From the NCBI GenBank assembly GCA_050251615.1, contig JBFWMM010000003.1, positions 73,740 to 137,739 on the forward strand: a stretch of DNA of 64,000 nt, read 5' to 3'. Source of the stretch: Sedimentisphaera sp050251615. Its GTDB lineage: Bacteria > Planctomycetota > Phycisphaerae > Sedimentisphaerales > Sedimentisphaeraceae. Shown here in pieces: positions 25,991-34,302 of the stretch (its first letter is position 1; each line of letters begins with the position of its first letter). The notes beneath the pieces were generated by a model that was not told where the DNA came from, ran no database searches, and saw only the letters and a list, made by a program, of their open reading frames with translations. Both the position numbers and the translations under genes were made by a program.

Positions 25991-27115
25991 ATGGAAGACC
26001 TTACCGCTTTTCAGGAAGCCATCGGTTATCGGTTCAAGGACGTCAAACTGCTTGATATGGCTCTGACACACACTTCAAACGTGTCTGACAGAGCGATGAG
26101 CAACGAAAGACTGGAGTTTTTCGGCGACGCCGTCCTTGACCTGGTAATCTGTGAGCTGTTGTATCAGACTTACTCCGATTACGATGAGGGCCAGCTGACC
26201 CAGATCAAAGGACTGGTTGTCTCGCGAAAAATCTGCGCGCTGGTCTGTGAGCCGTTGCATGTGCACGAATATGTGCGCGTGGGGCGAGGCACGCAACGCG
26301 CCGGCTCGCTTCGAGGCTCAATCGCCGCAGGTGTGCTTGAAGCGCTCATCGCCGCGATATACCTTGACGGCGGATATGAGGCCGCAAAAGAGTTTATCAT
26401 CCCGCGATTTATGCCATATATCTCCGATGCCGCGGACAGCCAGCACCACGGCAACTACAAATCCTTCCTGCAACAGTACATTCAGAAAGACACCGGCGAA
26501 GCTCCGCACTATGAAATCGTGGACGAACAGGGCCCCGAGCACAACAAATGCTTCGAGGCAGAGGTGCTCATGGGGAAACGCAGCCTTGGCGTTGGCTGGG
26601 GAATGAACAAAAAGGATGCCGAACAGCAGGCGGCTTATGCGGCGCTTTTAAACCTCAAGCTGATAGACCACGAAGTAGAGACAGCCGCTCAGTCCACGTT
26701 CAAAAAGAGCCACCCCCCTGTGGCAATGCCGGAGCCGGAGAAGAAGCCGGCCGGCAAGAGCAGAAAGAAGACCAGGAGTACCGTGAAGAAAAACACCTCT
26801 CAGGCAAAGCCACAGCTCGTTGCCGAAAGGAAACCTGCGGCGAGGGATGAAAAGCCGGCCGTTAAAGATGTTGCCCCAAAAACAGCAACTAAAAAGAACT
26901 CAACAAAGAAAACTGCGGCCAAAAAGAAAGTAGCTAAAACGGCAACTGCCAAAGCGGAGGTTGGAAACGAACCGAAAGCGAAGAAGACAGTTACTAAAAC
27001 CGCAAAGAAGACCACCGTGAAGGCTGTCAAAAAGGCGTCTCCTAAAAAAACATCTGCAAAGAAGACTGTAAAAAAGAAAACCGCCCCCAAAAAGACAGGC
27101 GGTGAGGAAAAGTAA
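25991..27115 (+). CDS. rnc: RNase III with altered catalytic site and histone-H1-like tail
   Basis: Double-strand RNA endonuclease family. Residues 1-150 are the RNase III domain with the signature NERLEFFGDAVLD (38-50), so E39, E42 and D46 are kept. Residues 155-225 are a dsRNA-binding domain (KCFEAEVLMG, KKDAEQQAAYAAL). Two oddities stand out. The second metal-site block, normally (G/A)DxxEAL with Asp, reads AAGVLEALIAA, so the Asp is Gly114 while Glu117 stays. Residues 235-374 form a low-complexity Lys/Ala/Thr/Pro tail (KKTAAKKK, KKTVKKKTAPKK) like bacterial H1 or DNA/RNA-compacting tails. The ATG at 25991 follows GAGAAAAACC. It is the first gene of the pyr operon, and its stop overlaps the pyrR start by one base. 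Confidence 0.9.
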   Translation: MEDLTAFQEAIGYRFKDVKLLDMALTHTSNVSDRAMSNERLEFFGDAVLDLVICELLYQTYSDYDEGQLTQIKGLVVSRKICALVCEPLHVHEYVRVGRGTQRAGSLRGSIAAGVLEALIAAIYLDGGYEAAKEFIIPRFMPYISDAADSQHHGNYKSFLQQYIQKDTGEAPHYEIVDEQGPEHNKCFEAEVLMGKRSLGVGWGMNKKDAEQQAAYAALLNLKLIDHEVETAAQSTFKKSHPPVAMPEPEKKPAGKSRKKTRSTVKKNTSQAKPQLVAERKPAARDEKPAVKDVAPKTATKKNSTKKTAAKKKVAKTATAKAEVGNEPKAKKTVTKTAKKTTVKAVKKASPKKTSAKKTVKKKTAPKKTGGEEK

Positions 27116-27672
27116 TGAAAGAGATATTCGTTTCTCAAAACATTCAATCTGCCGTAGAAGAGCTCGCGGCGAAGATTATCTCCGCCATCGACGACCGCTC
27201 CAACGTGTGCGTTGTGGGGATATGCAGTAAGGGGATTCCGCTTGCCGCAAGACTCAGCAAGTTGTTGAGTGAGGCATGGGGCAAGGAAGTGCCCTGCGGC
27301 AAAATTGACATTACCCTCTACCGCGATGACATTACCATACGCGACGTGGACGGGATACCTGCTGTCGGCGTTACCGAGCTGGATTTTGACATCAACGACA
27401 AGGTTGTGATACTGGTGGATGATGTCTTGCAGACCGGAAGATCCTGTCGCGCGGCGATGGATGCTGTCGTGGAGTTCGGCAGGCCGAGCCGTATGATGCT
27501 CGCCGTACTGATAGACAGAGGCGGGAGAGAATTTCCCATACAGGCCGATTTCATCGCAACGAACATTGAGGCCCCTGCTGCCGATGAGCTTCTGGTTGTA
27601 AAATTCGTTGAAACAGACGGGGAAGATGGCATTTACCTGATAAAAAAACAAACGGGGAACATTAATGACTGA
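27115..27672 (+). CDS. pyrR: PyrR, pyrimidine operon regulator / uracil phosphoribosyltransferase
   Basis: PyrR binds UMP-dependent stem-loops in pyr mRNA in Bacillus and often has uracil phosphoribosyltransferase activity. The 185-residue protein shows the PRPP loop VILVDDVLQTGRSCRAAMD and LAVLIDRGGREFPIQADF, and begins with the usual short N-terminal helix. It is directly upstream of pyrB and pyrC and overlaps both neighbours (1 nt with rnc, 8 nt with pyrB), so it belongs to the pyrimidine operon. I did not find the PyrR anti-antiterminator stem-loop in the short spaces available, so the RNA target, if any, lies elsewhere. Confidence 0.92.
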   Translation: MKEIFVSQNIQSAVEELAAKIISAIDDRSNVCVVGICSKGIPLAARLSKLLSEAWGKEVPCGKIDITLYRDDITIRDVDGIPAVGVTELDFDINDKVVILVDDVLQTGRSCRAAMDAVVEFGRPSRMMLAVLIDRGGREFPIQADFIATNIEAPAADELLVVKFVETDGEDGIYLIKKQTGNIND

Positions 27673-28606
27673 AACCAGATGGACGAGAAAACACCTGCTC
27701 GGCATAAGGGATATGAGCCGCGCCGAGATTGAGCTGTTGCTCGATACGGCGAAGTCGTTTGCTGAAGTGAACAAGAGAGCAGTAAAAAAAACCCCTGCTC
27801 TGCGCGGTAAGGTAGTTGTAAATATGTTCTTTGAGGACAGCACACGCACGCGCAACAGCTTCACACTCGCAGCGAGCAGGCTGAGCGCGGATGTGATTGA
27901 GTTTACGAAAAAGAGCAGCGCTCTGAGCAAAGGCGAAACCCTTCTCGACACCGCCCGCAACCTCGAAGCGATGGGCGTTGATATAGTTGTTATCAGGCAT
28001 GGCGCAGGCGGCTCGGCAAAGCTACTCAGCCGCAGCATAGACGCATGCGTGCTGAACGCCGGCGACGGTTTCCATGAACACCCGACACAGGCCCTGCTCG
28101 ACTGCTACACAATTCGCGAGAAATTCGGTAGCCTCGACGGCCTTAAGATAGGCATCGTTGGCGACATCGCCAACTCACGCGTGGCAAGGAGCAATATATA
28201 CGCTATGACAAAGCTCGGAGCGGAAGTAATACTCATCGCCCCGCCGACCCTCCTTCCCACAATCGGCGACCTGCCGGTGCGCGTGTCGAATAATTTCGAT
28301 GCGGTCATAGAGGAGCTGGATGTAGTCAATATGCTGAGAGTGCAGTTTGAGCGGCTCAGCAGCAATCCGTTCCCCTCAAAGCGCGAATACACCAGATTTT
28401 TCGGCCTCACAGAAGAACGTATGGGGCGGGCGAAGAAAGATATTGTCGTCATTCACCCGGGCCCGATGAACCGCGGCCTTGAGATTGAAAGCTCCGTGGC
28501 GGACGGCCCCAACAGCCTCATTCTCCGTCAGGTAACAAACGGCATCGCCGTGCGTATGGCGGCGCTGTTCCTCGTGAGCAGAGCTCCGGGCTGCGCTACG
28601 CAATAA
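27665..28606 (+). CDS. pyrB: Aspartate carbamoyltransferase, catalytic subunit
   Basis: Commits carbamoyl phosphate and aspartate to pyrimidine synthesis. It has the carbamoyl-phosphate motif S59-T-R-T-R63 in FFEDSTRTRNSF, the HPTQALLDCYTI loop, and HPGPMNRGLEI near the C-terminus. Length 313 is normal for the class-B/C enzymes that work without PyrI; no pyrI is seen nearby. The ATG overlaps the pyrR stop by 8 nt (ATGACTGA). The protein ends with a slightly unusual PGCATQ tail. Confidence 0.95.
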   Translation: MTETRWTRKHLLGIRDMSRAEIELLLDTAKSFAEVNKRAVKKTPALRGKVVVNMFFEDSTRTRNSFTLAASRLSADVIEFTKKSSALSKGETLLDTARNLEAMGVDIVVIRHGAGGSAKLLSRSIDACVLNAGDGFHEHPTQALLDCYTIREKFGSLDGLKIGIVGDIANSRVARSNIYAMTKLGAEVILIAPPTLLPTIGDLPVRVSNNFDAVIEELDVVNMLRVQFERLSSNPFPSKREYTRFFGLTEERMGRAKKDIVVIHPGPMNRGLEIESSVADGPNSLILRQVTNGIAVRMAALFLVSRAPGCATQ

Positions 28607-28629
28607 CCAATCGAACAGACAGGAATACC

Positions 28630-29931
28630 ATGAGCCATAAGATAAACAGAAACAGATTGCTGATCAAAGGCGGGCGTGTCATAGACCCGCTCAACAAAAT
28701 TGACTGCATTGGGGATGTACTGATCGAAGAGGGCAAGATTGCCGAAGTCGGGCAGGTGAGCAAGGAGTTGCCGCGGGAGAAAACCATCGACGCTTCGGGA
28801 AAGATAGTCTGCCCGGGCCTTATCGATATACACGTCCATTTTCGCGAGCCTGGCGATGAAGAAGAAGAGACAGTATCCAGCGGCTCACGTGCGGCTGTTG
28901 CCGGCGGTTTTACGTCCGTTGTGTGCATGCCGAACACCGACCCGACCATCCAGGACGAAACGAGCGTTGAGTTTATTCACCGCATGGGCCGTCAGGCACG
29001 CAAGACGCATGTCTATGTGATGGGTGCGCTCACGAAAGACCGCAAAGGCGTTGAGCTGGCCGAAATGGGGCTTATGGCCGGCGCCGGAGCTGTCGGCTTT
29101 ACCGATGACGGCATGGGCGTTCAAGACGCCGCAATGATGGGTAAAGTATTGAAATACGCCAGTATGTTCGGGCTCTGCGTTAGCCAGCACTGCCAGGACC
29201 ATTCACTTGCCGGAGGCGTGATAAACGCCGGCTACATCTCGACCGTTCTCGGTCTGCCCGGGATGAGCCCTCTGGCTGAAGAGCTTATGCTTTGGCGCGA
29301 TTGCCAGCTGAACAAGGAGATTAAAGCCAAATATCACGCACAGCACATTTCCACCGCCGGCTCAATGAAGATAATCAGGGAGGCACGCACCGAGGGGATT
29401 CCCGTAACTTGTGAAGTTACGCCGCACCACCTGCTTCTCACCGAGGACGCCGTTTTCGACTACGACACGAACTTCAAGATGAGCCCGCCACTGCGCAGGC
29501 AAACGGATGTGGACGCATTGCGCGAGGCGATTCGCAACGGCGAAATCGATGCCCTTGCCACAGACCACGCGCCGCACCTGCAAAGCGAAAAGGAGCTTGA
29601 GTTCCTTGATGCGCCGTTCGGCATAATCGGCCTAGAATCGGCCTTGCCACTCTATATTAAGGCTCTAATTGACACAGGCGTTGTGGATTATCCTGAGATG
29701 CTTGCCATGATGACCTGCCGGCCGGCGAAGATTATCGGTGTGGACGATATGAAGGGCTCGTTTGATGTTGGCAAGTGGGGTGATGTGTGCATATTTGACC
29801 CCGAACTGAGCTGGACAATCGATGTCAACCGCTTCCACTCCAAAGCACGCAACTGCCCGTTTCACGGCTGGAATGTGCACGGAAAGGTATGCCAGACGAT
29901 AGTGGGCGGCGAAATTCGCTACCCATTCTGA
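28630..29931 (+). CDS. pyrC: Dihydroorotase, type I
   Basis: Cyclises carbamoyl aspartate to dihydroorotate. The metal ligands are in place: H68-x-H70 in DIHVHFREPG, Asp in VGFTDDGMGVQD, His in SQHCQDHSLAGG, His in VTPHHLLLTED and Asp in ATDHAPH. The Asp rather than carbamylated Lys pattern and the 433-residue length are those of the Bacillus/Aquifex type I group. It starts 23 nt after pyrB. In Aquifex this type forms a complex with PyrB; the adjacency here fits that but does not prove it. Confidence 0.95.
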   Translation: MSHKINRNRLLIKGGRVIDPLNKIDCIGDVLIEEGKIAEVGQVSKELPREKTIDASGKIVCPGLIDIHVHFREPGDEEEETVSSGSRAAVAGGFTSVVCMPNTDPTIQDETSVEFIHRMGRQARKTHVYVMGALTKDRKGVELAEMGLMAGAGAVGFTDDGMGVQDAAMMGKVLKYASMFGLCVSQHCQDHSLAGGVINAGYISTVLGLPGMSPLAEELMLWRDCQLNKEIKAKYHAQHISTAGSMKIIREARTEGIPVTCEVTPHHLLLTEDAVFDYDTNFKMSPPLRRQTDVDALREAIRNGEIDALATDHAPHLQSEKELEFLDAPFGIIGLESALPLYIKALIDTGVVDYPEMLAMMTCRPAKIIGVDDMKGSFDVGKWGDVCIFDPELSWTIDVNRFHSKARNCPFHGWNVHGKVCQTIVGGEIRYPF

Positions 29932-29945
29932 GAGGGGGCAGGGCA

Positions 29946-30443
29946 TTGCGCTACCTTATTGACGGCCATAACCTCGTATTCGCGATGAAGAACGGGGGCG
30001 ATCAGCTCGCAGGCTTTGAGGTCTCGCATACCGCACAACTGCTCTGCAAGGTTCTGGAGGAATATATGCACCACAAGCGGTCGCAGGCAGTGCTGTATTT
30101 TGACGGTTGCGGCCCACACGACAGGCGCTTCTACCACAACTTCACGCACGTGAATGTTTTCTGGGCAGGCGATGATTACGAGGCAGACGACTTCATCATA
30201 GGCGACGTGGAAGCAGATACCGCACCCAAGAGCCTTGTTGTCGTATCGACTGACAGGCGCGTAAAAGAGGCTGCCAAAAGACGCAAATGCCATATGGCGG
30301 ACAGCTTTGATTTCTGGTGCGATATGGTGGAGTACGTTAATAAGCCGAAGCGGAAGAAGCAGGAGCCGCAGGCTAAGACAAACGGCCTATCTGAAAGCGA
30401 GGTGGCCGGCTGGATGAAAACTTTTGGATTCAAAGACGATTGA
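29946..30443 (+). CDS. NYN/YacP-like (PIN-fold) ribonuclease family protein
   Basis: A 165-residue protein of the YacP/Rae1 NYN group, whose Bacillus member cuts mRNA on the ribosome. Seen: first acidic residue in YLIDGHNLVF, Asp in VLYFDGCGPHD, the paired acids in WAGDDYEADDFIIGD and the late VVVSTDRRVKEAAKRR strand-helix. That is the expected four-acid PIN-like centre. The start is TTG at 29946, with GAGAGGGGGC just upstream; the longer open frame into pyrC has no ribosome binding site. It sits 14 nt after pyrC and its end is 2 nt from the next gene. With rnc at the head, the pyr operon is flanked by two predicted RNases. Confidence 0.8.
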   Translation: MRYLIDGHNLVFAMKNGGDQLAGFEVSHTAQLLCKVLEEYMHHKRSQAVLYFDGCGPHDRRFYHNFTHVNVFWAGDDYEADDFIIGDVEADTAPKSLVVVSTDRRVKEAAKRRKCHMADSFDFWCDMVEYVNKPKRKKQEPQAKTNGLSESEVAGWMKTFGFKDD

Positions 30444-30445
30444 CC

Positions 30446-31438
30446 ATGCTTGATGCTCTTTTCTGGAAAAAAGCCGATAACGGCGCAGTGCGCTGTGGAC
30501 TCTGCCGGCACAACTGCCTGATCGGCGCAGGCGCCAGAGGCATATGCCGAATGCGTTTCAACGAAGGCGGCAGCCTCAAAACCGCAGCTTCAGCTATATG
30601 CTCGGCGGCTGTTGACCCTATCGAGAAAAAACCCCTCTACCACTTTCTTCCCGGCTCAAAGAGCTTTTCTATTTGTACGCCGGGATGCAATCTGAATTGC
30701 CCGTTCTGCCAGAACGCTTCTATCAGCCAAAACGATGCCGCTTCCGTTCACTGCGAAGAGACTTCTCCCGAAATAATAGTTCAAGCAGCTTTGAACAATG
30801 GCTGCAAGAGCATCTCCTACACTTACACCGAGCCGACAATCTTCTTCGAGTTTGCCGAGCAGACAGCCTTGATCGCACGAGATAAGGGGCTGAAAAACAT
30901 CTTCGTAACTAACGGATATTACAGCAGAGAAGCGATTGAGCGAGCGGCCGACTGGCTTGATGCAGCCAATATAGACTTAAAGAGTATGGATGAGGAGTTT
31001 TATGCGAGCTGCGGCGCAACTCTTACCCCCGTTCTGGAAAACATCGAACTCACTACAAAGCTCGGGATATGGGTAGAGCTGACAAACCTTCTCGTACCTG
31101 GCAAAAATGATTCAGATGAGCAGATTGCCGCTCTTGCACGGTTTGTTGCGGGAAATATCGGCCCGCTCACCCCCCTGCATATCAGTGCGTTTTATCCCGC
31201 GCACAAAATGCTTGATGTGCCCGCGCAGAACGCAAAGCGCGTGATTGAGGCATGCGAGATTGCCTGCGAAGCAGGACTGAAATATGTTTACCCTGGCAAT
31301 ATCACAGCCGATATCAGTACATACTGCCACAGATGCGGGCGAGTTCTGATCGGGCGCAACCGCTTCCGCACAGACTGCGACGGCATAACAGACGGCTGCT
31401 GCGAGCTTTGCGGCGAAAAAATACCCGGCCTGTTTTGA
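30446..31438 (+). CDS. amrS: AmmeMemoRadiSam-system radical SAM enzyme
   Basis: A PflA-like radical SAM protein of the AmmeMemoRadiSam group, often found with AMMECR1 and Memo proteins; the reaction is not known with certainty. The SAM-cluster cysteines are C81, C85 and C88 (TPGCNLNCPFCQN). The family N-terminus has a Cys-rich element (C17, C20, C24, C34), then DPIEKKPLYHFLPG. The C-terminus has a zinc-ribbon-like CHRCG...CELCG pair. ATG at 30446 or TTG at 30440 may start it. It is the last gene of the rnc-pyr operon. Neither AMMECR1 nor Memo is encoded in the window. Confidence 0.88.
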   Translation: MLDALFWKKADNGAVRCGLCRHNCLIGAGARGICRMRFNEGGSLKTAASAICSAAVDPIEKKPLYHFLPGSKSFSICTPGCNLNCPFCQNASISQNDAASVHCEETSPEIIVQAALNNGCKSISYTYTEPTIFFEFAEQTALIARDKGLKNIFVTNGYYSREAIERAADWLDAANIDLKSMDEEFYASCGATLTPVLENIELTTKLGIWVELTNLLVPGKNDSDEQIAALARFVAGNIGPLTPLHISAFYPAHKMLDVPAQNAKRVIEACEIACEAGLKYVYPGNITADISTYCHRCGRVLIGRNRFRTDCDGITDGCCELCGEKIPGLF

Positions 31439-31540
31439 GATAGCGCTAACCTCGAAAAACGTTATTCCGTGAGCAAAGCGAGTGAAGTCAAAACGACATT
31501 CCCTGTACCGCATCAACGTGCGCGATGTATGGCCCTCTGC

Positions 31541-34090
31541 TTAGAAGAAGCTTGCCGTCATATCATCGTTGCCGCGCATTACGGTTGTTACGCCGCTGCC
31601 GAACAGCGATTGCATATACGGACTCTTGAAAAGGTTGTCGGGGCGGTAATTCAGGCGCTCCCCGTTAATCATCGGCACCTCATTATTGGCGGCGTTGAAA
31701 TAAAATTCGAGAGGCTTGCCGTTCTTGTCTTTTGTTTTGTACAGCAGGGCATACGCCTCGGGCACAATTCCGTTGACAAGCATAATCTGCGATTCTTCGA
31801 TATGCTCGACAAACTCCTGCATTGTACCGTAATCATTCACTCTCGCGGCCTCGATGATTATCGGGCAGAATTTGCCGGACGCTTTCGCTATAGTGTTGGC
31901 GAGATTCCATTCGTACGAACGGTTTTCCACCATGCTGAATTCACCCATATTGTCTTCGAGGTAGTTGAATGTCTCGCCGGCTTCGTAGTAGCTGCGTACG
32001 GGACGCACGGCGATGTACGAATTACCTTCCTGTATTATAATCCAGCCGCGTTTCTCAACGAGCCTGTCGGGCTTGTCTCCGAAATACACCCCCACTTCCG
32101 AACTGTCTTCCGGCTCTTCGAGGAACCATGCCGGTGTACTTCTGTTGTATGTGCGGGCTTGGGCTGTTATCATTACGTTTTCGTGCTGTACGCTGCGGAA
32201 AAAGCCACTCTTTTCTTTTACATTGAAATTGCTTTCCGATTTCACATCTATCGCTCTCGGCATCACCATCGCTTTAGGTGAGGTGTTCAGCTGCACGCCC
32301 TGCCAGGTTGGTGAGGCGGAAAGTCGGTTGTACGTGCCGGCGGGGTCCCTCATAATACTGCCCATAACATAGTCCGGCGTTACCCAGCTGTAGCGCACGA
32401 TTCCGCTGTCCACATCGCACATAAATGTGCGCTCTGTGCCGAGCGGGCGAGGCATAGCGGGATTCTCTGCGCCCGGTCGCCTTGATATAAACGCGAACTC
32501 GCCGAGGCCTGTCCTGTCCAGCGCTATACTCCAGAGCACCTTGGGCAGTTCGTAATCGCTGAGGAGCTGGTTTATTGTAATCATTTCGCCAAGGCCGTTG
32601 CCGCCGAGATGAAATTCCAGCATCACACTTGTTATATCAATTCGGCCATCAAGCTCGGCATACTCCCGCAACTTTGCTCCGCCACGCATACCGGCGATGG
32701 AGTCCTGGAGCCAGTCTGCCCAATAGAGGTCTATAAACTGTCTGGCAAGTTTTTTCAACTCGGTATCCGCGCAATAATCATAAATGTCATAGACGTAGTT
32801 GATTGTATATTTGGAGTAAACGGGCGATGCATTTTCTATGAAGAAGCCCTTCTTACCGCGTTCTGCAAAGTAATCTTTGAGGAATTTCACCCAGGCGTCA
32901 TAATGCTCCTGTATAGTGGCTGTGCTTGCGGGAGAAACGCCTCTGCCCTCGGGGCCGATTGTTTTAATGTCGTTTTTGTACTGGAACCAGTATCCAAAGC
33001 CCCCGCCTTTGCCGGAATCATTCAGTTCGAGCTTCCGGTATTCAGGCATATCCTTGAATATTTGCGATGACAGCAAAGCCGCACTTTTGAAGCAAAGGTC
33101 GAACGACTCGCCGTTCACAATCCACCAGCTACTCTGTTTGGCGATGTTTATGTCGTTGCGCAGGCGGTTTCTCTCCCAGATGAGGTCGAGGAGCGCCTGT
33201 TCTGTTTCTCTTGTGAAGCGGGGAATTGTACCGTTTGTGCGGTTAAAGGTGAAGTACATCCTGAACAGCATTGAATCGAGATATGGATGCCATGGCTCGA
33301 ACAGGCCGAACTGTTTCTTCACCGCCGCGTTCTTCGTGGTAAAGATGATGTACAGTTTTTTGTTGATCTCTTCAGTCTCACGGTTGAAGTAGAGCTTGGC
33401 GAAATACGCGTTGAGAACCGTACTCGGCGATTTTGTCTGAGCGCGGTCGATAGCGTTGTCTATACGTTTTTGCTTTGTCGCTGCGGCTTCTGCCATTCTT
33501 TGCTCGACAGTCTTTTCCATCACGCCAAATATAGAGCCGTTTTTCAAGGTGAAGAAGATGTTGTCGAACCAAATCTGCTGGCCGGGCTGAATACTTGCCG
33601 TAATCTGGCAGGCTATGATTCGCGTAAAATCAAACTTTGTGTAGGAGGGTTTGAAACTGTCGGCTTTAAAAGAAACCGTCTGCCAGCTGTTGCTTGTAAC
33701 CGCGTCCATCTCGGTAAAGGCCTTGCCACCTTTCTCGTCAATAATCCGAAGTGCCCATTTTGTCGGCTGGGTGTTGTCGCTCTTCACGGAAAATGACAGC
33801 TCCCAATCAAGACCGATCTCCCATGGACCGGCATATGAAGGTGTCATAAATCCAAGCTCCTTCTCGGAGATGCTATCGGAGGTGTAAACGACGCTGAAAT
33901 CGCCCTGCACCTTTGTGGAGTAGTCTATTGAAAAGCGCTCCCCGCGACCATTCCATATCATATCACCGCTTGACGATGATCCGAATAACTCGGACATCTC
34001 AAACCAGCCGTCAAACCTGTTATTCTCGGCGGTTGAAACTGTGGCAACCGCGAGTATTACGAAAATTGTTATCCTTTTGAGATAATTCAC
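31541..34090 (-). CDS. Large secreted protein, carbohydrate-binding-like N-terminus plus helical toroid-like body; function unknown
   Basis: I do not recognise a named family. The 849-residue protein starts at GTG (34090; AAAAGGGC upstream) with a signal peptide ending near AENN. Residues about 25-190 look like a beta-sandwich carbohydrate-binding or CIA30-like domain (FSIDYSTKVQGDFSVVY, LSFSVKSDNTQPTKWALRI, SWQTVSFKADSF). The middle (about 200-530) is helical, rich in Trp/Tyr (FEPWHPYLDSMLFRMYF, QSSWWIVNGESFD). The rest is beta-rich with many aromatics. This order resembles polysaccharide lyases of the alpha-toroid plus beta-sandwich type, but I cannot place catalytic residues. It is a single gene between amrS and queG, convergent with amrS. 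Confidence 0.6.
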   Translation of the reverse strand: MNYLKRITIFVILAVATVSTAENNRFDGWFEMSELFGSSSSGDMIWNGRGERFSIDYSTKVQGDFSVVYTSDSISEKELGFMTPSYAGPWEIGLDWELSFSVKSDNTQPTKWALRIIDEKGGKAFTEMDAVTSNSWQTVSFKADSFKPSYTKFDFTRIIACQITASIQPGQQIWFDNIFFTLKNGSIFGVMEKTVEQRMAEAAATKQKRIDNAIDRAQTKSPSTVLNAYFAKLYFNRETEEINKKLYIIFTTKNAAVKKQFGLFEPWHPYLDSMLFRMYFTFNRTNGTIPRFTRETEQALLDLIWERNRLRNDINIAKQSSWWIVNGESFDLCFKSAALLSSQIFKDMPEYRKLELNDSGKGGGFGYWFQYKNDIKTIGPEGRGVSPASTATIQEHYDAWVKFLKDYFAERGKKGFFIENASPVYSKYTINYVYDIYDYCADTELKKLARQFIDLYWADWLQDSIAGMRGGAKLREYAELDGRIDITSVMLEFHLGGNGLGEMITINQLLSDYELPKVLWSIALDRTGLGEFAFISRRPGAENPAMPRPLGTERTFMCDVDSGIVRYSWVTPDYVMGSIMRDPAGTYNRLSASPTWQGVQLNTSPKAMVMPRAIDVKSESNFNVKEKSGFFRSVQHENVMITAQARTYNRSTPAWFLEEPEDSSEVGVYFGDKPDRLVEKRGWIIIQEGNSYIAVRPVRSYYEAGETFNYLEDNMGEFSMVENRSYEWNLANTIAKASGKFCPIIIEAARVNDYGTMQEFVEHIEESQIMLVNGIVPEAYALLYKTKDKNGKPLEFYFNAANNEVPMINGERLNYRPDNLFKSPYMQSLFGSGVTTVMRGNDDMTASFF

Positions 34091-34302
34091 TTTTAGCCCT
34101 TTTCAAGCTTCGTTATCAAAAACCAACTTCATGAAAAATAGAAAATTAGATTATATAGCAAACCATCTCTATGACAATAAATAAACATATTCCGACGAAT
34201 TTCGCAGAACGCCTCCGTACAATTTCCCTGAAATCCGTGAATACCCCGAAATAAACATCGTCAAACTTGAACTCTTTGCCGTTTCTGATACAGTATCACG
34301 CT

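Noticed and set aside
26800..28038. 412-codon open frame on the minus strand over rnc, pyrR and pyrB
   Set aside because: It lies opposite three clear genes and its composition mirrors their codon bias, for example the Lys-rich tail of rnc read backwards as Phe/Ala runs. No ribosome binding site or family pattern.
31469..32281. 270-codon plus-strand open frame opposite the 849-residue protein gene
   Set aside because: Shadow of the real minus-strand gene; residues are Cys/His/Tyr-rich with no recognisable fold.
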